A stretch of 64,000 bases of DNA from Excoecaria cochinchinensis (lineage: Eukaryota > Streptophyta > Magnoliopsida > Malpighiales > Euphorbiaceae). Numbering within the stretch: the first letter of the stretch is position 1; each line of letters begins with the position of its first letter. Made by a program: the position numbers and the translations under genes. The notes below the pieces were generated by a model that worked only from the letters and a program-made list of their open reading frames with translations, did no database searches and was not told the DNA's origin. The DNA lies in contig CANTUQ010000077.1 in NCBI GenBank assembly GCA_947683425.1, forward strand, positions 558,001-622,000, read 5' to 3'. Positions 33,981 through 44,516 of the stretch are shown one piece after another.

Positions 33981-36631
33981 TATAACACCCCTTACCCGTA
34001 CTTAGGCGATCCCATCCGATAAGGAGTGAGATGCCGTATGAGTAAAGGTGCCACCACACAGATACAGAATATACATACATTGATACATAAACATACATAC
34101 CGAAATATAGGGTAATTTAAAACTTTACAACACCATTCATGAATAGCTGATCATGCATTAATATAACAGAAGCATTACATTACTGTTCTGATCAACTAAG
34201 AGATATACAACAGATAATTACAAATCCCAAAATTTCGTATACAAAAGCGGAAGCTATTACATAACCAATAAGAGAGTTCTATACAAAAACAATCCTCAAA
34301 ACACCAAAAATAAAGCCCTACACTAAGACCCTGCTGTGTTGGCTTCGATGGCGGCGACTCTCCCAAGCACACTCCTTCCGCACCTACACGGGTAAACACA
34401 CCGTGCTAAGCGATAAACGCTTAGTGGGGAAACACACATATAGCATAAGGACAACAATTCACAATAGTTGTCAAGGCAATACACATGCGTACCTCAAGTA
34501 CATAAATACAATAATCATGGCATAACAATAACATATACTCTTGCTCACATGCATAAGCCATCCATCAGAAAGTTCATAACAATAATCATATCCTCATAAC
34601 AGGTTATACTTTTCATCATTGCATCCATAGATATATCACATACATTTTCTCATATTACAATCCATACAAGGCACTGGCTGACTCGAGGGAGTGGATAACG
34701 AGTAAACGGACAGTAATTTACGGGTACGAGCCGATACGGACAGTACTTTATGGGTACGAGCCGAGAAAACCAATTTTACTTTTTCCTTTTAACTTTCACA
34801 AAACATTTTCAAAGGGGATCTTAAACAAGATCCTATCACATAAGGGTTCGCGAGGAACCAAACGGGGACCTGATCGGGGTCCAAACATTCAAAGGGCACT
34901 GCAGCTCAAAGACTCTATTAGGCATGCCTAACTATCCACTTACTAGACTCTAGCAGGTCATGCATAAACCATTCAATCCATTTCATAATTTCCAAAACCA
35001 TTATCATACATGTTCATAATCGTATCATGGATCCGCATTCATATAATTCATAAAATGTAAAGCATAAATCTCATAAGCACTAAAGGAAACTGGAATTCAA
35101 AAACCGCACGCAACGAAGGAAAAACTCGTTCAGCATGCAGGGACTGTCGCGCTAGCGACGTCTGTCGCACTCGCGACAGAGACCGAAATCTCTTCGCTGC
35201 GCGCACTCGACGAATTTCGCGACCGCGAGGAGGACGGAAGGGCCAGGCTCTGTCGTGCTCACGACGGATGTGGCGATCGCGACAGAGAACAATTAGTGTT
35301 GTCGCGGGCTCGCGACGAATAGCGTGCTCGCGATAGCACTCAGCCAGCATCGTGCTCTGTCGCGCTCGTGACAGTTGTCGCGCTTGCGACAGAGGATGCT
35401 CAACACCTCGGCTGTTGCGGGCTCGCATGCTCGTAACAGCAAAGCTCCAATCACCGCTCTCTCTATCGCGCTCGTGACAGTCGTCCCGATCGCGACAGCG
35501 TCGGGATTTCGAAAATCTACAGAATTTTGCATAAATTCCTCGTTCCAAAATCATCCATCAACACACAAAATTCAACCATGAACCTCTTACCTCAAACCCA
35601 GCCATCCAATTGCATCAACAACCATAATATAACAATTATTAACAAGAAATTTCATACAATACATAAATTTAAACTTCCAATTCCAAGAATCAACCAAAAA
35701 CCCAATTTATGCCTAAAATCACATCAATTCCCAAATTACCAAAATCAACTCATGCTCTTGCAAGATCCACACTCCGAATCCACAACCCATAGCATATACA
35801 TCAAAATAAAGAGCACATAACAACCTAATTCTAAGAAATCATCAAAACTCATACATGAACATATTTGCATGCAAAAGCAAGAAATTCCCAAACCTTCAAA
35901 TCGTTTGCTCCTATTGCTTGGATCCACTAGGTCCAGCCTTCTCCTTGCCCTTTGGCTCACGAGGAGGCTCAACTAAGCACAAACAAGCACCCAAACACCA
36001 AGAACACAAACCCTAGCTTAGATCAAACCCAAGAAGAAGAAGAAGAAAATGCATGAATAACCAAAAGGAAAAAGCATAAACTTACCAAGGAAGATGAAAG
36101 GGAGTAATTAATTCCACCACTTGAGCTTGAATCTAAGTAGAACACTTAGGAGAGTGCAAAGGAGGAAGAAGAAGAAGAAGAAGAAGAGAAAACGGGAATG
36201 GGTTTCAAAAATCAGATTTCCCTTTTTCATTTCCTCTTTCCCCTTTACACATGTCAACCATTTAGTGGAGGAGATCATTTACTCACACCCTAACTAAATG
36301 TATCACATGGACACAAGACTCTCCCAACTAATGCATACCCTACAAATGTGTGAACACACACACTCAAGCATAGCCCCACAAACACACCCTACAAACATAT
36401 GCATGCCCACACACCACAATAACCCACTAGTGCATACCCTATTATGGTGCGATTACACACACACAAATCTGTCCCAACTAATTCACACCATAGTGCTATA
36501 CACGCACACACGCACCAGAAAAACTCCAAATCATGCAATATTACCAAAATGCCCTTATTATACTAGACTTATGCAAATGCACACACATGCACAAGTGGCT
36601 CATTCAACTAGGGGGCAAACGGGGTGTGACA
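33981..36631 (-). repeat. 5' LTR of the outer Tekay element
   Basis: About 2,650 bp, partner of 17228-19806. The inner border reads TATAACACCCC (one base changed from TGTAAC). It contains hairpin 34406-34424, palindrome 34918-34931, the CG-dyad cluster 35143-35510 and a small local duplication of GGACAGTA...GGGTACGAGCCGA near 34710-34765 that the left LTR lacks. The duplication CTCGT follows at 36632-36636. Confidence 0.95.
35143..35510. repeat. CG-rich palindrome cluster, outer Tekay right LTR
   Basis: TGTCGCG/CGCGACA dyads starting 1,121 bp from the element-sense LTR start (36631). Somewhat longer than the left LTR copy. Confidence 0.85.
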
Positions 36632-36962
36632 CTCGTGCTTTAATTACCAAAGGGATGGACAGAAGGTTCAAGGAGCTTGAAAAAAGGTTGTCGGCCATGA
36701 TTAAGGAAAGAATAGATGCCATAGTTCTTCAAGCTCGACGTATGGCGACTACCCTTAACCAAGTTGGGTCGGCCACTGTCGAGAAAGCCTGTACAGCAAC
36801 GACCGCAGTGTCTCCTTTTACTTCCAAGCCCAAAGGCAAGGTTTCACTTGTTTCACCAATTGAGCAAAGAGGAGATATGGGATCTACTCTAGAATGTGAC
36901 ATTGTGCCTAAAGGGGGTGGAGATCCAGTGAGGATGCATGCTCTGAAAAATAAAAGCTCGGG

Positions 36963-38710
36963 TATAGATACCGGGTCATGAGATAGCCCAGACCGAAGTT
37001 ACCCAGTGATGAAAATGATACCTGTTCACAGGCAAAAGACAGATAGAAGTGACAATTTTCTTGAAAAATATATTTTTCGTTTTTTAATTTAAAAAAAAAG
37101 GGGGATGGGGTATTTCTAGGGGCCCGTGGTGTGAGGTCCATCTCACCCACGTGAGATGCAGCCTCACGTTTGTGAGGCACATCTCACATTGGTGAGAGGC
37201 AGCCTCACTAGGTGAGGCCCATCTCACGCAGCTCTCAAGTTGGTGAGGAGTAGCGTGAGACAGGTCTTACCTGCCTCACACGCTCCACTGCCCTCGCACT
37301 CCCTGTTCCGTTATTTCAGCGGATTTGGTTGAAAAACGATGGTTTATGGCTAGATTTGGGGAAAAGAAAAGATTTAATCTTCTCTAAGATATAAAAAGAA
37401 AAAGTTAAGAAACTGAGAGGGAGAGCTGGAGGAGGCCAAAACCAGAAAGCAAAAAAAGATAGAGAGAAAAGCTTGGAGAGCAAGAAAAACAATTATGGTT
37501 TCTCAAAGCATTCTTGGATTATTTCTTGAACAAGAAATTAATTCCTAAGGTTTGAGATTCAAACATCCTTCATCTTTTTCTTAGCATTTTAATTTTTTTT
37601 AAGTCCCTGTTTTGTCCTTTTCAAGAGAAGCAAGAAGGAAATCAAGAACTTTTTCATCTGCAAATCAAAGATCATATCTGAGGGTAAATACTGGGATCAC
37701 TATCTCTTTCTTTCTTTTCTTTCTTTCTTTTTTCTTTTTTCTTCTTCATTTTACTTTACAAAGTGCTCTTCATTGTACATACTGTGTTCATGTCTTGTTT
37801 GATCTTAGTAATTTATATATCGTATGTTTTAGTTGTTTTGTTATCAGATATAAACTCTGAGTATTTATTATGATTAAATAAACATGTTTGTGGCCTTATT
37901 ATGCATGTTTTGATAATATATTATCATGTTTTTTTAGTTTGTTACCGTTACTCTATTCGCCTCTATTTTCATGTTTGTCTGATCGTCTCTTTACTCTGTA
38001 TAAGTCATGACCTGCTGATCGAGTCGTGTCTTTGTTTTATTCAAATCGTGCTTTCGGTTTCCTTGTTTTGTCAGTGTCGTGACTTTTCGCATCGTGTCTT
38101 ATATTTTTTGTTTTTGTTCATCTGTTCTTTTGTTCATTTTCCAATCGGATCGTGCTTTTTATCCGACTCGTGATTTCTCGTCCGAGACGTGTCCTTGCTT
38201 TCTCTCTGTCCGATCGGGTCGTGTTTATTTCGTCTGGATCGTGCATGCTTTGTGCGAGTCGTGTCTTGCTTCACATGTCGCGCTCCATTTTTCTCCTTTC
38301 GGATCGTGCATCTTTGCACAGTTCAAATCCCGCTCGGGCCTTCATGACTCGTGCATTCATGCACGAGTCATGAAGGTGGTGCACAACTCGTGCACCCCTT
38401 GCACGAGTCGTACACCTCCATCTCCCATCCCCACTTGTTTATTTCTTTCACTTTTCACTGCACGTTTTCTTCTCATAAATGATTTTGCATGGTTTTGGCC
38501 ATAATGTTAACTTTTTATATTTTAAATCATTTTCATTTTACTTTTATTTATTGTATACAAATCCTATTATAATATTTTATGTTTATTATTTCATATTTTA
38601 ATTATTAGTATTATTATTATCATTATTATTATTTTTATTGTTATTATTTATTTTAGTATTTGTTATTATCATTATTGTGTTTTATTTTTAATTATTACTA
38701 TTACTATTAC

Positions 38711-38741
<31 letters not shown>

Positions 38742-39845
38742 TTATTTTTACATGGCCAGTTTTTGCATGATTTTTGATCATCTTTGAATATGTACTGTTC
38801 ATGTGTCGCTTTAATGTGTTTTATTTAATTCATTCTATTTTATACTTGTATATTAACTTTATTTTATTATTCATCCATATTCATATTTGTACTATTATTA
38901 ATTATTTGTTTGTTTTAATTAATTCATTTATTCCGTTACTAACTACTTTTCTCTTTTTACTTTGTCAATTTAATAAATCCAAAACATGAGTGTTTTCCCC
39001 CCGAACGGAGGATCGGGAAATTAAACACCTTCGGAATTTGGGTTTGCATTTTTAATTACCTCATTTTATTTGTTATATTATTTTTTATGTATTGTATGTA
39101 AAAATGTATTTTATACCCGTTCGTATTATAGAAAATCATGTTTTTTTACAATAATTAATAACTTGGAATTTTTATTAATAAAATGGACCAATGTCCTATT
39201 TTAACCAGTAAAATCTCACTATCAAATAGAGAACTAATTTTCATAAAATGGAATCACTCATCTTGGTTTTCTCAATCAATACCAAAAAAAAAATAGTTCT
39301 CTATTCTTTTAAATTTAATAAAAAAGGAACCAATATTCTTAAAATTAAATAAATCTCCCGATTTATGTATGATATATTTTAATTATTTTTTATGTGTTCA
39401 TTTATTCATTTGGGCCCTTGTAATTAATTTTGGGTAAGTTTTATTCATTTATACTTTCTTATTTCGGCGGATTGTTCTGTCCCATTTTTTTGGTTTTGTA
39501 ATTTATTTTTGGGGGATCGTTCTGTCCCAATTTTTTTACATGTAATTTATTTATTTCTTTATCGCTTTATTTAATAGCTTTCCAATATGTTTGCAATGTG
39601 CTTTAAATTCAATGCATTATCGCGTGAGATGAGAGATGAAATTTTGATTTCTTAAAAACTTATTTATAAATTTGATTTAAGTCATTAATAAGAGTGAAGT
39701 TTCGAACACCATCTCTGATTTAGACCAATAGAGGTTAGAAACCTTTCTCAATTTCTCGTAAATTGGGTGGCGACTCCAAAATACCTCAAAGGTGCCTAAA
39801 GGCATCATGAAGCTAGATAATCCTTTCCAATGTTCTATTGGGAAG
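36963..39845 (+). repeat. Tat B LTR, unit 1 (3' truncated at the duplication junction)
   Basis: Starts TATAGATACCGGGTC, related to TGTAGACACCGGGTC at 12875. It contains CTCAC/GTGAG dyads (37130-37275), TATA-like GATATAAAAAG (37389), a series of GATCGTG/CTCGTG words (38010-38420) with a perfect 15-bp-arm palindrome at 38341-38374, and an ATT-rich microsatellite (about 38560-38745). It stops at TTGGGAAG where mid-gag sequence begins. Confidence 0.85.
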
Positions 39846-40383
39846 TAGGCTCCAGTAGTGGCAACAAGACTGAGAAGACGGCCGAGGTAGCGGCAGCAGG
39901 GGTGAACATAAGGCACTTTTCAATTTTGGGTCGACCTTTATCGTGGGTGTTGAAGAGACTAATAAAGGAGGGGAAACTGCAGCCCTTGCCGCCTAAGCCA
40001 ACCAAAACCCAAGGACAACTGGGTTATAAAGACGATGAGTATTGTGCTTTCCACCAACACACGGGGCATATGGCGGACCGTTGCACGAGGCTAAGGCATG
40101 AAATTCAAGACTTGATCTACAGCAAGCAGATCACTGATCCTAAACAGAGGGAAAGTAAGAAGAAGTCTGCTTGTAATTCCGTGCCACCACCGGTCTTCAT
40201 GATTGGTTCAAGCTTGCTTGAATGGTATGTACTGTAAGATTTGTTTGGTAATGAATACGTCGCTATCACTCGCCCTGGGGCAAATGAAGGAGAGATTTTC
40301 GTAGTGACAATATGTTGTTGGTCCACTAGCGAGAGTGGGGAAGAAGATGAGGAAGGAAAAAAGAGGGTTTTAACCAGGTATTA
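39846..40383 (+). pseudogene. Tat B gag 3' part, unit 2
   Basis: Begins in mid-gag (corresponds to 16651) and runs through GRPLSWVLKRLIKEGKLQPL and the zinc knuckle YCAFHQHTGHMADRC to an in-frame TAA at 40235-40237, where unit 1 keeps CAA. The CAG at 40145-40147 is TAG in unit 1 (16950-16952). A TAG near 40381 ends the frame as in unit 1. It has no gag N-terminus, so it is a duplication product. Confidence 0.85.
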
Positions 40384-40386
40384 GAA

Positions 40387-40767
40387 ATGGCTGATCTTTC
40401 ACGACAGATTGAAGAGACTCGTGCTTTAATTACCCAAGAGATGGATAGAAGGTTAAAGGAGCTTGAAAAAAGGTTGTCGGCCATGATTAATGAAGGAATA
40501 GATGCCATAGTTCTTCAAGCTCAACGTATGGCGACTACCCTTAACCAAGTTGGGTCGGCCACTGTCGAGAAAGCCTGTACAGCAACGATCGCTGCATCTC
40601 CTTTTACTTCCAAGCCCAGAGGCAAGGTTTCACTTGTTTCACCAATTGAGCAAAGAGGAGATATGGGATCTACTCTAGAATGTGACATTGTGCCTAAAGG
40701 GGGTGGAGATCCAGTGAGGATGCATGCTCTGAAAAATAAAAGCCTGGGTATAGATACTGGGTCATGA
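40387..40767 (+). CDS. Second gag-head ORF of Tat B, unit 2 (open, 126 aa)
   Basis: ATG 40387, six bases or so after the gag stop. The protein starts MADLSRQIEETRALITQEMD and contains RRLKELEKRLSAMI, a clear relative of the gag N-terminal helix of copies A (RRLEEFENLMMAMM) and B (RRLEDFEQRMLDMM). The rest (TLNQVGSATVEKACTA; SPFTSKPRGKVSLVSP; GDMGSTLECDIVPKGGGDP) is not recognised. The stop TGA 40765-40767 lies inside the LTR that starts at 40749. A predicted coiled coil could let it join or interfere with gag assembly; that is inference. It could also be residue of recombination between two Tat copies. Confidence 0.55.
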   Translation: MADLSRQIEETRALITQEMDRRLKELEKRLSAMINEGIDAIVLQAQRMATTLNQVGSATVEKACTATIAASPFTSKPRGKVSLVSPIEQRGDMGSTLECDIVPKGGGDPVRMHALKNKSLGIDTGS

Positions 40768-42510
40768 AACAGCCCAGACCGAAGTTACCCAGTGATGAAA
40801 TTGATACCTGTTCACAGGCAAAAGACAGATAGAAGTGATAATTTTCTCGAAAAATATGTTTTTCGTTTTTTAATTTAAAAAAAAGGGGGAGGGGGGATTT
40901 CTTGGGCCCCGTGGTGTGAGGTCTATCTCACCCACGTGAGATGCAGCCTCACGTTTGTGAGGCACGTCTCACATTAGTGAGAGGCAGCCTCACTAGGTAA
41001 GGCCCATCTCACTAACGTGAGATACAGCTCTCACATTGGTGAGGAGTAGAGTGAGACAGGTCTTACCTGCCTCACACGCTCCACTGCCCTCGCACTCCCT
41101 GTTCCGTTATTTCAGCAGATTTGGTTGAAAAACGATGGTTTATGGCTAGATTTGGGGAAAAGAAAAGATTTAATCTTCTCTGAGATATAAAAAGAAAAAT
41201 TTAAGAAACTGAGAGGGAGAGCTGGAGGAGGCCAAAACCAGAAAGCAAAAAAAGACAGAGAGAAAAGCTTGGAGAGCAAGAAAAACAATTCTGGTTTCTC
41301 AAAGCATTCTTGGATTATTTCTTGAATCTAGGAAATTAATTCCTAAGGTTTGAGATTCAAACATCCTTCATCTTTTTCTTAGCATTTTAATTTTTTTTTT
41401 TAGTCCCTGTTTTGTCCTTTTCAAGAGAAGCAAGAAGGAAATCCAGAACTTTTTCATCTGCAAATCAAAGATCATATCTAAGGGTAAATACTGGGATCAC
41501 TATCTCTTTCTTTCTTTTCTTTCTTTCTTTTTTCCTTTCTCTTCTTCATTTTACTTTACTCAGTGCTCTTCATTGTACATACTGTGTTCATGTCTTGTTT
41601 GATCTTAGTAATTTATATATCGTATGTTTTAGTTATTTTGTTATCAGGTATGAACTCTAAGTATTTATTATGATTAAATAAACATGTTTGTGGCTTTATT
41701 ATGCATTTTTTGATAATATATTATGATGTTTTTTTAGTTTGTTACCGTTACTCTGTTCGCCCCAGTTTTCATGTTTGTCTGATCGTCTCTTTACTCTGTA
41801 CAAGTCGTGACCTGCTGATCGAGTCGTGTCTTTGTTTTATTCAAATCGTGCTTTTGGTTTCCTTGTTTTGTCAGTGTCGTGACTTTTCGGATCGTGTCGT
41901 ATATTTTTTGTTTTTGTTCATCTGTTCTTTTGTTCATTTTCCAATCGGATCATGCTTTTTATCCGACTCGTGATTTCTCGTCTGAGACGTGTCCTTGCTT
42001 TCTCTCTGTCCGATCGGATCGTGTTTTCTTCGTCTGGATCGTGCATGCTTTGTGCGAGTCGTGTCTTGCTTCACGTGTCGCGCTCCATTTTTCTCCTTTC
42101 GGATCATGCATCTTTACACAGTTCAAATCCCGCTCGGGCCTTCATGACTCGTGCATTCATGCACGAGTCATGAAGGTGGTGCACAACTCGTGCACCCCTT
42201 GCACGATTCGTACACCTCCATCTCCCATCCCCACTTGTTTATTTCTTTCACTTTTCACTGCACGTTTTCTTCTCATAAATGATTTTGCATGGTTTTGGCA
42301 ATAATGTTAACTTTTTATGTTTTAAATCGTTTTCATTTTACTTTTCTTTATTGTATACAAATCCTATTATATTATTTTATGTTTATTATTTTATATTTTA
42401 ATTATTAGTATTATTATTATCATTATCATTATTATTATTGTTATTATTTATTTTAGTATTTGTTATTATCATTATTGTGTTTTATTTTTAATTATTATTA
42501 TTACTATTAC

Positions 42511-42574
<64 letters not shown>

Positions 42575-43789
42575 TTATTTTTACATGGCCAGTTTTTGCA
42601 TGATTTTTGATCATCTTTGAATATGTACTGTTCATGTGTCCCTTTAATGTGTTTTATTTAATTCATTCTATTTTATACTTGTATATTAACTTTATTTTAT
42701 TATTCACCCATATTCATATTTGTACTATTATTAATTATTTGTTTGTTTTAATTAATTCATTTATTCCGTTACTAACTACTTTTCTCTTTTTACTTTGTCA
42801 ATTTAATAAATCCAAAACATGAGTGTTTTCCCACCGAATGGAGGATCGAGAAATTAAACACCTTCAGAATTTGGGTTTGCATTTCTAATTACCTCATTTT
42901 CTTTGTTATATTATTTTTTATGTGTTGTATGTAAAAATGTAAAACTGTATTTTATACCCGTTCGTATTATAGAAAATCATGTTTTTTACAATAATTAATA
43001 ACTTGGAATTTTTATTAATAAAATGGACCAATGTCCTATTTTAACCAATAAAATCTCACTATGAAATAGAGAACTAATTTTCATAAAATGGGATCACTCA
43101 TCCCAGTTTTCTCAATCAATACCCAAAAAAAAATAGTTCTCTATTCTTTTAAAGTTAATAAAAAAAAGAACCAATATTCTTAAAATTAAATAAATCTCCC
43201 GATTTATGTATGATATATTTTAATTATTTTTTATGTGTTCATTTATTCATTTGGGCCCTTGTAATTAATTTTGGGGTAGGTTTTATTCATTTATACTTTC
43301 TTATTTTGTCTATCCCATTTTTTTGGTTTTGTAATTTATTTTTGGGGGATTGTTCTGTCCCAATTTTTTTACATGTAATTTATTTATTTCTTTATCGCTT
43401 TATTTAATGGCTTTCCAATATGTTTGCAATGTGCTTTAAATTCAATGCATTATCGCGTGAGATGCGAGATGAAATTTTGATTTCTTAAAAACTTATTTAT
43501 AAAATTGATTTAAGTCATTAATAAGAGTGAAGTTTCGAACACCATCTCTAATTTAGACTAATAGAGGTTAGAGACCTTTCCCAATTTCTCGTAAATTTGG
43601 TGGCGACTCCAAAATACCTCAAAAGTGCCTAAAGGCATCGTGAAGCTAGATAATCCTTTCCAATGTTCTATTGGGAAGGGGGCATCCAAAATGACTCATG
43701 ATGCCCAAAATCAAAAAGATGCAAACTAATTCCTCGAGCCCTAAAAGCAGGCTCAATGAGGGCCTTTGCTAGGTTCGGCGCGCGTCACA
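40749..43789 (+). repeat. Tat B LTR, unit 2 (complete, 3,041 bp)
   Basis: TATAGATACTGGGTC...TTCGGCGCGCGTCACA, followed one base later by a primer-binding site, so it acts as 5' LTR for copy C. Same internal features as unit 1: CTCAC/GTGAG dyads (about 40915-41060), palindrome 42141-42174, ATT microsatellite (about 42400-42575, longer than in unit 1). The last 111 bp, with GGGGGCATCC, are absent from unit 1. Confidence 0.88.
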
Positions 43790-43790
43790 G

Positions 43791-43808
43791 TGGCGACTCC
43801 ACTGGGGA
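43791..43808 (+). promoter_or_regulatory. Primer-binding site of Tat copy C
   Basis: TGGCGACTCCACTGGGGA one base after the LTR. It begins TGGCGACTCC, fitting a tRNA-Arg-type primer as known for Tat/Ogre elements; the exact tRNA is not verified. Confidence 0.75.
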
Positions 43809-44516
43809 TGATCGAAACTTCGCTTCGAAAGTGACTTAAGTTAAAATTATAATTGAGTTGTTAAGAATCAAAAATTCCATTTCTAATCAAAATTGCATTG
43901 CATCCATTAGAGCCTTAGGATTATGTTAGTTGGTCCCCTATCTACCCCGGTGCATTCCTAAAATACGACCCTACTTTCACTCATTGTAGGGAAGTGCTTG
44001 GGATAATCACCAGCCCAAGCCTCGTACCATCAAATGGAGACCCAAATGGTCGCTATGCTCCTGATGAGCTAGACCCATTAGCAGGGACCATGCTTGGGTA
44101 GACCTAAAGTAACACCACCTTTGACCGAAGCCCATGTAATGGCAATAGATGCTCCCACTAGGTGAAATGTACCATAATATCACGCTTGCTATTTGGGCCA
44201 TCATATATTTGACAAAATCAATCAAATTAAATGGTCTTTCATCAAAGGCTTTCATGCCCTAGTGGGCCCATCTTAATTTAGTTGAATTGTCTAAATACAT
44301 AATGGCCAAACACCCATACGAATGTACATTAGGCAAGAGATGTTATGCTATCAGTTTTCCACTGTGCACCATACGCATCCAATGGGTTCCCTGTTAACCC
44401 TTGGATAAAGCCCACTTACGAAAGAGCTCGCACTACCTCATGTGTGGGAGAAATAAAGTCGGAAGGATCTATCTGCTTGCATGTGTTTGTCTATGCTGCA
44501 TTAGCACGACCATGCA
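43809..44516 (+). other. Leader of Tat copy C (interrupted by a solo LTR)
   Basis: Non-coding leader matching 14920-15420. It continues at 48168-48373 after the solo LTR, including an acceptor-like TTCTGTAG ending at 48218 and the conserved IIDSSRW frame. Confidence 0.75.

Larger units (their letters stand above)
17228..36631 (-). mobile_element. Tekay/Del chromovirus (outer), minus strand, split by an inner element
   Basis: LTRs 17228-19806 and 33981-36631, internal polyprotein on the minus strand with chromodomain, primer site for tRNA-iMet beside the right LTR, polypurine tract beside the left LTR, 5-bp target duplication. 22289-31731 is a younger insertion. Internal coding is one frame from gag to chromodomain with only three visible stops (TAA at 33005-33003, 31979-31977 and 20041-20039) plus the insertion. 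Confidence 0.95.
17192..36981 (+). pseudogene. Second gag-head ORF of Tat B, unit 1, split by the Tekay insertion
   Basis: ATG 17192-17194 opens MADLSRQIEETR, then the 19.4-kb element interrupts at 17227/17228. Reading resumes at 36632 with residues of RALIT...DRRFKELEKRLSAM and runs to TGA 36979-36981, inside the following LTR. The intact parallel copy is at 40387-40767 and is described there. Confidence 0.7.
14920..43789 (+). mobile_element. Non-autonomous, gag-only Tat derivative B (tandemly duplicated, carries nested insertions)
   Basis: Leader (14920-15480), gag (15484-17189), a second gag-head reading frame (17192...), then an LTR without any pol in between. The part from 16651 to the LTR is present twice: unit 1 = 16651-17227 plus 36632-39845; unit 2 = 39846-43678. 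The junction at 39845/39846 joins LTR sequence (TTCTATTGGGAAG) to mid-gag (TAGGCTCCAG). A 19.4-kb Tekay element interrupts unit 1 only. Movement would have needed pol from another Tat element. Confidence 0.8.

Noticed and set aside
37901..38504. Membrane-like Phe/Leu/Ser-rich frames in the Tat B LTRs (also 41701-42304)
   Set aside because: T-rich LTR DNA translated by chance; present only as LTR sequence with no conserved domain.
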